Source of the DNA: Amoebophrya sp. A120
Taxonomy: Eukaryota > Sar > Dinophyceae > Syndiniales > Amoebophryaceae
Assembly (NCBI GenBank): GCA_905178155.1
Contig: CAJINV010000002.1
Location: 4,222,285 to 4,262,595 of the forward strand
Direction: 5' to 3'
DNA length: 40,311 bases
Part shown: piece by piece, positions 28,960-39,500 of the stretch
Numbering within the stretch: position 1 is the first letter of the stretch
Layout of the letters: each line of letters opens with the position of its first letter
Program-made: the position numbers and the translations under genes
The notes under the pieces: generated by a model
What the model was told of the DNA's origin: nothing
What the model saw: only the letters and a program-made list of their open reading frames with translations
The model's database searches: none

Positions 28960-31900
28960 AGGGCCTGGCCTGCGCAGCTGGGCCGGGCGGCTTCTCGTGG
29001 TAAAAAAGTGCCGAAAAAACTGCGCCGGGCGGACGCAGTTCGCAAACCAGAGAAGGGCACTGGAGAGAACCAGTCTTGCCGGGCTGTTTCTCGCGGAAGG
29101 AAATTCGTGAGAAAGCCGCGGCGCGCGGGCACTTTTCGCAAACCAGACACATGCAAAAAGGCCCGGCCTGGCCGGGTTGTTTCTCGTGGTAGAATGAAAA
29201 GTGCCGAGAAGGTTGCGCCGCGCGGACACTTTTCACACACCGGAAACACGCAAGAAGGCCCAGCCTGGCCGGGTTGTTTCTCGTGGTGAAAAAGTGCCGG
29301 AAAAGGTGCGCCGCGCGGACATTTTTCGCAAACCAGAAACACGCAATGGGGCCCAGTCCGGCCGGATTGTTTCTCGTGGTAGAAAAATGCCGAGGAAGCT
29401 GCTTCGCGCGACCACCTTCGCAAAGAAAACAGAAACGCGCAAAGGGGCCCAGTCTGGTGAGGCTGTTTCCCGTGGTAAAAAAGTGCCGGAAAAACTGCGC
29501 CGCGCGGGCACTTTTCGCAAACCGGTAACACGCAAAAAGGCCCAGGCTGGCCGGGCTGCTTCTCGTTGTAGAAAAATGCCGAGCAAGCTGCGTCGCGCGA
29601 CCACTTTCGCAAAACAGAAACACGCAAACAAAGCGGCCCAATCTGGCGAGGCTGTCTCTCGTGGTAAAACAGTGCCGGGCAAACTGCGCCGCGCGGGCAT
29701 TTTTCGCAAACCGACAACAAACAAAGAGGCCCAGTCTGGCGAGGCTGTTTCCCGTGGTAAAAAAGTGCCGGGCAAACTGCGTCGCGCGGGCACTTTTCGC
29801 AGACCGACAACACGCAGAAAGGCCCAGTCTGGCGAGGCTGTTGCTCGTGGTAAAAAAGTGCCGGGCAAACTGCGGCGCGCGGGCATTTTTCGCAAACCGA
29901 CAAAACGCAGGCAAAAAGGCCCAGTCTGGCGAGACTGTTACCCGTGGATGGTAAAAAAGTGCCGGGCGAACTGCGTCGCGCGGGCACTTTTCGTAAACCG
30001 ACACCACGCAAGAAGGCCCAGTCTGGCGGGGCTGTTTCCCGTGGTTGGTAACAAAGTGCCGGGCAAACTGCGTCGCGCGGGCACTTTTCGCAAACCGACA
30101 CCACGCAAAAAGGCCCAGTCTGGCGAGGCTGTTTCCTGTGGTAAAAAAGCGCCGGGCAAACTGCGTTGCGCGGGCACTTTTCGCAAACCGACAACACGCA
30201 AAAAGACCCCGCCTGGCGGGCTGTTTCTCGTGGTAAAAAAGTACCGGGCAAACTGCGTCGCGCGGGCACTTTTCGCAAACCGACAACACGCAAAGAGGTC
30301 CAGGCTGGCGAAGCTGTTTCGGGTGGTAAAAAAGTGCCGGGGCAACTGCGTCGCGCGGGCACTTTTCGCAAACCGGCAACACGCAAAGAGGTCCGGTCTG
30401 GCGGGTTGTTTCTCGTGGTAAAAAAGTGCCGGGCAAACTGCGCCGCGCGGGAACTTTTCGCAAACCGACAACACGCAAAGAGGCCCAGGCTGGCGCGGCT
30501 GTTTCTCGTGGTAAAAAAGTGCCGGACGAACTGCGTCGCGCGGGCACTTTTCGCAAACCGACAACACGCAAAGAGGCGGGGCCCAGTCTGCTGAGGCTGT
30601 TTCCCGTGGTAAAAAAGTGCCGGACAAACTGCGCCGCGCGGGCACTTTTCGCAAACCGACAACACGCAAAGCGGCCCAGTCTGGTGCGGTTGTCTCCCGT
30701 GGTAAAAAAGTGCCGGACAAACTGCGTCGCGCGGGAACTTTTCGCAAACCGACAACGCGCAAAGAGGCCCAGTCTGGTGAGGCTGTCTCCCGTGGTAAAA
30801 AAGTGCCGGGCAAACTGCGTCGCGCGGGCACTTTTCGCAAACCGACTGACGCCACGCAAGGGGGCCCAGTCTGGCGAGGCTGTTTCCCGTGGTAACAAAG
30901 TGCCGGGCAAAATTCTGCGCGCGGGCACTTTTCGCAAACCAACAACACGCAAAGAGGCCCAGTCTGGCGAGGCTGTTCCCCGTGGTAAAAAAGTGCCGGG
31001 CAAAATTCTGCGCGCGGGCACTTTTCGCAAACCGACAACACGCAAAAAGGCCCAGTCTGGCGAGGCTGTTTCTCGTGGTAAAAAAGTGCCGGGCAAACTG
31101 CGCCGCGCGGGCACATTTCGCAAACCGACACCACGCAAAGAGGCCCAGTCTGGCAAGGCTGTTTCTCGTGGTAATAAAATGCCGGGCAAACTGCGTCGCG
31201 CGAGCACTTTTCGCAAACCGACAACACGCAAAGTAAGGGGCCCCGTCTGGCGGGTTGTTTCTCGTGGTAAAAAAGTGCCGGACAGACTGCGTCGCGCGGG
31301 CACTTTTCGCAAACCGACAACACGCAAAAAGGCCCCGTCTAGCGCGGCTGTGGCTCGTGGTAAAAAAGTGCCGGGCAAACTGCGTCGCGCGGGCACTTTT
31401 CGCAAACCGACAACACGCAAAAGGGTCCCGGTTGTTTCTCGTGGTAAAAAAGTGCCGGGCAAACTGCGTCGCGCGGGCACTTTTCGCAAACCGACAACAC
31501 GCAAAAGGGCCCCGTCTAGCGCGGCTGTGGCTCGTGGTAAAAAAGTGCCGGGCAAACTGCGTCGCGCGGGCACTTTTCGCAAACCGACAACACGCAAAAA
31601 GGCCCAGTCTGGCGAGGCTGTTTCCCGTGGTAAAAAAGTGCCGGGCAAACTGCGTCGCGCGGGCACTTTTCGCAAACCGACAACACGCAAAAAGGCCCAG
31701 TCTGGCGAGGCTGTTTCCCGTGGTAAAAAAGTGCCGGACAAACTGCGCCGCGCGGGCACTTTTCGCAAACCGACAACACGCAAAGAGGCCCAGTCTGGCG
31801 AGGCTGTTTCCCGTGGTAAAAAAGTGCCGGACAAACTGCGTCGCGCGGGAACTTTTCGCAAACCGACAACGCGCAAAGCGTTCCAGTCCGGCGCGGCTGT

Positions 31901-33360
31901 TTCTCGTGGTAAAAAAGTGGCGGGCAAACTGCGACGCGCGGGCATTTTTCGCAAGCCGACAACGCGCAAAGAGGCCCAGTCTGGCGCGGCTGTTTCTCGT
32001 GGTAAAAAAGTGGCGGGCAAACTGCGTCGCGCGGGCACTTTTCGCAAACCGACACCACGAAAACAAAGAGGCCCAGTCTGGCGAGGCAGTTTCCCGCGGT
32101 AAAAAAATTCCGGACAAACTGCGTCGCGCGGGCATTTTTCGCAAACCGACAACACGCAAAGAGGCCCAGTCTGGCGAGGCTGTTTCTCATGGTAAAAAAG
32201 TGCCGCACAAACTGCGTCGCGCGGGAACTTTTCGCAAACCGACAACACGCAAAAAGGCCCCGCCTGGCACGGCTGTTTGCTTCTCGTGGTAAAAAAGTGC
32301 CGGGCAAACTGCGCCGCGCGGGCACTTTTCGCAAACCGACAACACGCAAAAGGGCCCAGTCTGGCGAGGCTTTCTCCCGTGGTAAAAAAGTGCCGGGCAA
32401 ACTGCGCCACGCGGGCAATTTTCGCAAACCGACAACACGCAAAGTAAGAGGCCCAGTCTGGCGGGGCTGTTTCTCGTGGTAAAAAAGTGCCGGACAAACT
32501 GCGCCGCGCGGGCACTTTTCGCAAACCGACACGACGCAAAGAGGCCCCGACTGGCGGGCTGTTTCTCGTGGTAAAAAAGTGCCGGGCCAACTGCGTCGCG
32601 CGGGCACTTTTCGCAAACCGAGAACACGCAAACGGGCCGAGTCTGGTGAGGCTGTTCCCCATGATAAAAAAGTGCCGGAAAAACCGCCTCGCTTGGGCAC
32701 TTTTCGCAAACCGACAACACGCAAAAAGGTCCAGCCTGGCGAGGCTGTTTCCCGTTGTAAAAAAGTGCCAAGCGTGTTGCGTCGCGCGGACACTTTTCGC
32801 AAACCAGAAACAAACAAAAAGGCCCAGGCTGGCCGGGCTGTTTCTCGTGGTTGGTAAAAAAGTGCCGGAAGAGCTGCGTCGCGCGAGCACTTTCCGCAAA
32901 CCGACAACATACACGCAAGCAGGCCCAGTCTGGCCGGGTTGTTTCTCGTGCTAGGAAAATGCCGAGGAAGCTGCGCCGCGCGACCACTTTCGCAAACCAG
33001 AAGCACGCAAAGAGGTCCAGTCTGGCCGGGCGGTTTCCTGTGGTAAAAAAGTGCCGAGGGAGCTGCGCCGCGCGGCACCCAGCCACCATTTCGCAAACCG
33101 GCACGCACGCAGCACGCAAAGAGGCCCAATCTGGTCGGGTTGTTTCTTGTGGCAGAGAAAGGCCGAGAAAGCTGCGGCGCACGCGCGGCCAATTTCGCAA
33201 ACCAGAAACACACGAAAAGGCCCAGGCAGGCCGGGACGTCGCTCGTGGTTAAAAAGCGCCGAGGAAGCAAGCTGCGTCGCGCGGACACTTTTCGCAAGCC
33301 ATCCAGTCAGAAACAAGCAAAGCGGCCCAGCCTTGCCGGGCTGTTTCTCGTGGTAGAGAA
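28960..33360. repeat. 93-bp minisatellite, about 47 copies
   Basis: The unit includes GTAAAAAAGTGCCGGGCAAA, CTGCGTCGCGCGGGCACTTT, CGCAAACCGACAACACGCAA and GGCCCAGTCTGGCGAGGCTG. Central copies (about 31300-31900) are nearly identical; edge copies (before 29700 and after 32640) are diverged with indels. Within each unit AAAAGTGCC and GGCACTTTT form a 9-bp stem. The length is 31 codons with no stop, so all frames look open; non-triplet indels shift frames freely, arguing against coding. Confidence 0.92.
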
Positions 33361-34669
33361 TTTCGCTGCCTTTCCGGCCGGTGCGGGCTTCCTAAGTAAG
33401 TAAGATCCAGGCCTATGGACCAAAAGCCGGGCGATGACTTCCGTGAGGCTGGGGGCAGCTTCCTTCCGCAGGCGCGCCGCCGGCTTTTAGAAGTTAGGCC
33501 GCCAGCAGCTTCGCTCTCTCCACAACTACAAGTAAGGCCGCCAGGCAGCGGCGCCCATTGGTCCGGCGCCGACTTCCAAACGCCTGCCATCAGCTTGCAG
33601 GGGTCCGGCCGGTGCCGAAGTCCTGCATGTGCATGCAAGGGAACGCGCCACCCCTTGGGCGCCCTATGTGGTAGGCCGCTGGGGGTGGCGCAGCAATCAG
33701 TGGCCATTTGTATACTTCGCGACGCGCGTCCCCGTTGCGGCCGCTGCGCTCAAATGTCGCGAGGAGCAAGCCCGCCCGGCCTCGGAAACTGCCCGGGCCG
33801 CCCAATACCCTCCAAAGATGCAAGGTCTCCGCACGGGGGCCCCAGCCCCCGTGCTCGGACCTTGTTTATGATGCAGGGCGGGGCCAGGCATCTGCGCCGC
33901 TTCTTGCTGAAAGAACGAAGGCGGAGCGCCATGGCGCCCGTGGTTCCAGTCTCTGCGCGAGCGCGAGGACCCCACCCGCATGGGGCGCGCATTTGCGTGG
34001 CGGCAAGCCGTAGGCCCAAGCAACAACGCAAAGCGCGGCAGCGGGCGGGCGCCAGTGGACGGGGGAAGGAAGCAGGGGAACAGCCCGCGCCATGCGAGGC
34101 GTTGGCGCGTGACGCCATGCCCGCGCGTTTGCGGCGTGGCCCGCTCGTGCCGCTTGCCTTTGTGCCCCGGTTGCCCCTGCGCCCCTTTGTGCCCCCCGCG
34201 GCCTTCCCCCGCGCGCAGGCAGGCTTGCAGAGCGGGGGCCCCTGTCGCGCGCGTGGATGGAGGCAGCATGGGCGCCGGGGCGGGGCATTCATTGGCTGCC
34301 CCCCAGGCGCAGGGGCCCACCACCCTCCCCCAGCACCCCCGGACAACAGCGGCGCCCCCCGCGTTAGCTCGCACGCAGTAATCTGCTCCGCCCCCGCCTG
34401 CTTCCCTTGCACGCACCGCCCAAGACAGAGACGGCGGACGGTGGCGCCCTCTGCCGGTCTCCTCGTGAGCAGAGAGAGGGAGGGCGCCGGGGGAGGGTGG
34501 TGGGCAGCTGCCCGCCTGCAAACCTGGCGCCGGGGCGCGGCTTGCCCTTCGCGAACAGAGGGAGGGCGCCGGGGGAGGGTGGTGGGCAGCTGCTCGCCTG
34601 GGGCTTGGCCGCCGGCGGCGTTCCCCGTCCCGTGCCCCCCGCCTTCTTTGCGCCCCCCGCCCGTGCTTC
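33361..34669. other. GC-rich segment between arrays
   Basis: Very GC-rich with long overlapping ORFs on both strands, the usual effect of high GC. An 82-bp-spaced direct repeat (GGAGGGCGCCGGGGGAGGGT at about 34478 and 34561) is present. No domain was recognised in any frame. Confidence 0.5.
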
Positions 34670-35345
34670 CATCCCGCTATCCCCGTGTTTCCCGGTTTCC
34701 CGTGCTTCCCGCTTTCCCCGTGTTTCCCGCTTCCCCCGTTCTTCCCGCCTTCCCCGTGCCTCCCACCTTTCTCGTGCTTCCCGTTTTTCCCGTGCTCCCC
34801 GCTTTCCCTATGCTTCCCGCTTTCCCTATGCTTCCCGCTTTCCCTATGCTTCCCGCTTTCCCTATGCTTCCCGCTTTCCCCGTGCCTCCCGCTTTCCCCG
34901 TGCTTCCCGCTTCCCCCGTGCCCCCCGCTTTCCCCGTGCTTCCCGCTTCCGCCGTGCATCCCGCTGCCGCCGTGCTTCCCGCTTTCCCCGCGCTTGCCGT
35001 TTTCCCCCTGCTTCCAGCGCTCCCCGTGCTTCCCGCTTTCCCCGTGCTTCCCGCTGTCCCCTTGCTTCCCGCTTTCCTCGTGCTTCCCGCTTTCCCCGTG
35101 CTTCTCCCTCGCTTTCCCCGTGCTTCCCGCTCTCCCCGTGCTTCCCGCGTTCCCCGTGCTTCCCGCTTTCCCCGTGCTTCCCGCGTTCCCCGTGCTTCCC
35201 GCGTTCCCCGTGCTCCCCGCCTTCCCCGTGCTTCCCGCCTTCCCCGTGCTTCCCGCTTTCCCCGTGGGTGCCGCTTGCTAGCTTTCCGCCCCGCCTTTCC
35301 GGTTCTTCCCGTTTTTCCCGTGCTTTTCGCCTTCCCCGTGCTCTT
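34670..35345. repeat. 18-bp minisatellite
   Basis: Unit GCTTTCCCCGTGCTTCCC with substitutions and a few length variants. Because 18 is a multiple of 3 it reads as Pro/Phe-rich repeats in every frame. Confidence 0.9.
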
Positions 35346-35399
35346 CACTCCCCCCATGCTCCCCGCCCTCTTCGCGGTCTTCGCTTTCAAAGCTGTGAA

Positions 35400-35757
35400 A
35401 CCGGGGAGACAGGCTTTCGGGAGTTTGTTGCAAAATATTTTCTCCTGATGCAAATATTTCTCGGGGATTGCAAAACTTTTTGGGTCGCGAAACATTTCGG
35501 ACCGCAAAATATTTTGCGGCGCAAAATATTTGGACTTGCGAAATTTTTGGACTTGCGGAATTTTTGGAATTGCGGAATTTTTGGACTTGCGAAATATTTC
35601 GAGTCGCAAAATATTTGAAGCTGCAAAATATTTGGAGTTGCAAAATATTTTGGGTTGAGAAATATCTTGCGTTGCAAAATATTTGGACTTGCGAAGTATT
35701 TTGATCGCAAAATCTTTGAAGCCACAGAATATTTGAAGTTGCAAAATATTTTGCGAG
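35400..35757. repeat. 17-bp minisatellite
   Basis: Unit GCAAAATATTTGGACTT and variants (GCGGAATTTTTGGACTT), about 20 copies. AAATATTT is self-complementary. AT-rich, in contrast to its neighbours. Confidence 0.88.
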
Positions 35758-36065
35758 TTGCGGCGTGGCCGCTGGCCGTTTGCGATTTGGCCGCTGGCCG
35801 TTCGCTGGCCGTTGGCCGTTCGCTGGCCGTTGGCCGTTGGCCGTTTGCGATTTGGCCGCTTGCCATTTGGCCGTTGGCCGTTTGCGATTTGGACGTTGGA
35901 CGTTGGCCGTTTGCCATTTGGCCGTTTGCGATTTGGCCGTTTGCGATTTGGCCGTTGGCCGTTTGCGATTTGGCCGCTGGCCGTTGGCCGTTTGCGATTT
36001 GGCCGTTTGCGATTTGGCCGTTGGCCGTTGGCCGTTTGCGATGTGGCCGGTTGCCGTTGGCCGTT
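35758..36065. repeat. 7-bp-based tandem repeat
   Basis: Mixture of GGCCGTT, TGCGATT and TGGCCGC heptamers in 14- and 21-bp combinations. Starts directly after the 17-bp array. Confidence 0.88.
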
Positions 36066-36169
36066 GGGCGGTGAGCGATTTCGCAAATCGCAACAGCTTG
36101 AAAAAGTTTGAAAAGTGTGAAAAACTTTTCGGCTTGGGCGATTTTCCCCCCTGCTGCAAAATTTTAACT

Positions 36170-36221
36170 GCCCCTGCTCAGCAATAGGAGTTATAAAGTT
36201 AAAGGCAACAGGAGCAGGGGC
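36170..36221. other. Perfect 10-bp inverted repeat
   Basis: GCCCCTGCTC (36170-36179) and GAGCAGGGGC (36212-36221) with a 32-nt AT-rich loop, about 310 bp upstream of gene 4. Function unknown; it could form an RNA hairpin. Confidence 0.7.
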
Positions 36222-36532
36222 TTGTTATTTACATAATTTCGATCCGCTGGCACCCAACTGCAACTGAGACACCACGACGCACGCACTACTTTTAGTTTTA
36301 CTTCGTAGCTTTCTGTATGAGATTGAATATCTGAGAAAACAAAGACCACATCTCTCGTTTCCTGTACGATAGCAGCAGTCTGATAAGATAAAGATTCAGA
36401 CTATCCTGTTTTTCTATAATTTTGGCTCCCGCGGTGGCTCCTACTACAGTTACAAAGACAATCTATCGTCTTCCAGTTACTTCCTGCTGTTCCCTAGAAG
36501 AAGGAGGCACAATCAGAAGCAAAAAAATCAAA
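36222..36532 (+). promoter_or_regulatory. Gene 4 upstream region, possible trans-splice area
   Basis: Contains ATTTTGGCTC (36419-36428), matching 10 nt of the dinoflagellate spliced leader, and pyrimidine-rich AG sites (TCGTCTTCCAG, GCTGTTCCCTAG) before the ATG. This is suggestive only. Confidence 0.25.
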
Positions 36533-39500
36533 ATGTTCATGTTGGGTACAAAAAAACCGTCTTTTCTTGCCGGCGTGGTGCCTGTAGTTGCGCTTGTGGT
36601 CGGCGCGCTTCTGCTATCAAATGCAAAAATGTCTGGGTCTGGAAGAATGCAAGTTTGTCATGCTTGTCTGGCATGACTCGAGAATCTGTGTTGCATAGGC
36701 ACGAAAAGGCCCTCTTGCCTGTCATGCAAAAACGCAGTTTGCCATGAAGAATACGTAAGACATGGGAGCCAAAAAAATTGTCATGCATAGCTGCGTATTG
36801 CAGTACGTCTCCCATTCACTTTTAGCATTACAAGTTTCCAGACCCAGACATTTTTGCAATCCATATCTGCAATTCCACGCGACTTTTGCGGATGCGGCCG
36901 CGCAAAAACGTCGTAGCAGTCGCGCACGTATCAAATCTAAAAATGTCTGGGTCTGGAAGAATGCAACTTGTGATGCTATTTTTGGAAGCCAAAAAAATCT
37001 GTATTGCATGAGCAGCAAGAGGCGCCCAGTTTTTGCTCCGCGGAGAAGGGATTTCTCATGCGGGATAGGCATCAAGATGCCCGCAAAAAATTTGTGATGC
37101 TGGTGCATACATCAGAGACATCACGGGTCATGCAAAATTTGCATGACAAACCTTGCAATCTTCCAGACCCAGACATTTTTGGAGTTGATAGCACGAAGCG
37201 GTCCTGCTCGTTCCGGACGACGCCTGGAAGAAGAACAGATTCCTGGTGCCGCTCCACGCACATCAATCAGCGAATCGTGCGCCGTGCGCTCCTGCCGCCC
37301 ACAAGGTACCTCATTCATTCTCAATCTAAGCAACGCACTCCAGACATCGCATTCTAGGCATCACAAATAGGACTAGGTCGCGCAGCACCAGCGCGAACCT
37401 CGTGAGGGCCGGAATGGGCTAACCACCTCTGTGGTCCCATTTTTGTACAAAGAATTCCGACAACCATCGGAATTTGCCCGTGACCGATGCCCAAGCGGAC
37501 GGTCAGCGAGAGCAGGTGGGGAGGGGCCTAACCTCCCGCGACTGCCACGCGCGCGCACGTTAAAGTCACGCACCGATATGGCGAAGCTGATGACGCTGGT
37601 CGCTAATGCAGGCACGTCCTGGGCGACCGGAGCGCGGGTCGTACGGCCCAAATCTGAACGAAAGTTCAACGAGGCACGCCATTCCGTGTTGCCGTCCCAT
37701 ACCGGCAGGCACCGCCTGTTCCGCTGCTTCAGCCGGAACCCTCGCTGGATGATGCACCTCTGTGCGCACTCCGGCGGGCTAGTAAGGATCTAGGATGTGA
37801 GGCTGTGAACGGGGTGCGCTTTGCATGTTTTGATCTGCTTATGCTGACGCACGCTGCCACCGCACGGTGGCGCGGACGTCGCGGCGCGGTCCCTGCTGTG
37901 CGCCTCGCTGCTGTATCTAGTAGTACGCAAGACGCTGCGAAGCAGCGCTCGCAGATACGGTTTTACTTATACAGAGCCGTAGTTCCACCACGGTGAAGGG
38001 TGTGACCTTTTGAGAACATACGAAGTAAAGCTGGCAGCCGTCGAGGGGCGCCAGCGCTCTGGGGATTTGGGAAGAAGTTTGCGTTTGCGCCACCGCGATA
38101 TAGCAAATTCTACCCAAATCACATCATGGATCAGGTACCAACAGGGCGGAAGAGCAGATTCCTGGTGCCGCTCCACGTACATCAATCAGCGCGCCTCCCC
38201 GTCTGGAGACAGGTGAACTTCTATCCAATGCAAATAAATATCAATATCTGGGTCGGGAGGATGAATGCAAACTTGTGATGCGCATATTATATTAGTCCTC
38301 ATCCACCATGGACACTAAAAGTTGCCCACTTGTTGTCAACACTGAAAGAGGAAATTTGTAATCCGGATTAGGCATTCGCACCATTGCGAAACCTTCTAAA
38401 AATTTGTGATGTTAATAGGGCTTGCACTATGGCACAGGTTTTGGGTCATGCAAAAACAGCATGACAGACATCTGCACTCGTGCAGACCCAGAGGACATAA
38501 TATTTGCAATGGTGCATAATTTCACGAGCGGGACTCGCTGGAAATCCGGCGGTCATTTACCGGCGATGAACCAATGGTGGTGCCTTCCACTCAATGGAAA
38601 GACTGGACGGTAGAAGACCTGTATAGGCACGTGGAGGAGAGTTTAATCCGCGAGGGAAGAAAATTGCCCTGCGGAAAGGTGGACCTGGTGGTAGACCATT
38701 ACCAGAGCCGGGCTGATAAAGTGGCTGGCCGCGTTGTCGGAAATGTTGTTTTATCAAATGCAAATATGCCTGGGGCTGGAAGATTGGGCAAGTTTGTAGT
38801 GCGCAATTGTATATGAATATGTTGTATGTGAGGACCCGCGTACGCGTTGCCTGTAATGCATTCTCCAGTGATGTAACACCTTCCGCAGAGGCTTTGTCAT
38901 GCCTATCCTGCATCTGAAACGCCCAGCAGGTATTGGCAGAGGCTAAATCTGTTCTAACGCCACCCTGACAGGAGTCAAAGGTCACTGCGATACGATACGG
39001 GTGGTAAAAATCTAAGCCCCTTTTGCTGCTCCTGCAATACAGGCTTTTGTAGCAACAGAGAAATTTACCATGACAAAGCCCATTCTTTCCAGCAGAAAGA
39101 CTCAGTCATGGTTGCAATTGATATACATTGGATCGCCGTCAGACAGGGACTTGGAACCGCGGCGCGCGGCGCTTTATCCTGAGCAAAACCGTCCCCGCCC
39201 CAGAGTTATAAGCAAAGCGGATTTTATGCAATTACAGGTAGGAGCACGTGTAGGTTCAGTGTGCATCTCTATGTTGACTGCCATTTCTTCTACGTGCTAG
39301 TCGTCTTTTGGCACCTGTCCTATAATGCTGTAAAAACAATAAGAAAATGGCTTTCTGATGCGGCTGTCCTTGCTGACCTGCAGGCACTAACTTGTCATGC
39401 GTGATTCCCAAATCTTCATTTTGTGAACTTGTATTGCAGACGAGTTCCCAAATTGTAATTGACTCTGGGTTGGAGGCGACGTGTTTACATAGGATACGCT

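Noticed and set aside
30426-32292. Long + strand ORFs rich in Lys/Arg (up to 558 codons)
   Set aside because: Same array, with overlapping frames open for the same reason.
28901-32914. 1337-codon ORF on the minus strand
   Set aside because: It is the 93-bp array read through. Within the ORF the peptide switches among all three frames of the unit because of non-triplet indels, so no frame is conserved.
28960-33360. CRISPR-like regular array
   Set aside because: Units are contiguous with no unique spacers, in eukaryotic sequence.
33415-35448. 677-codon Pro-rich ORF
   Set aside because: GC-rich segment plus the 18-bp array; frames on both strands are open and no domain is visible.
35758-36187. 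Trp/Pro-rich overlapping ORFs
   Set aside because: Translation of the heptamer array.
37431-37793. 120-codon ORF in the gene 4 intron as a retroelement remnant
   Set aside because: No reverse transcriptase or endonuclease motif could be identified.
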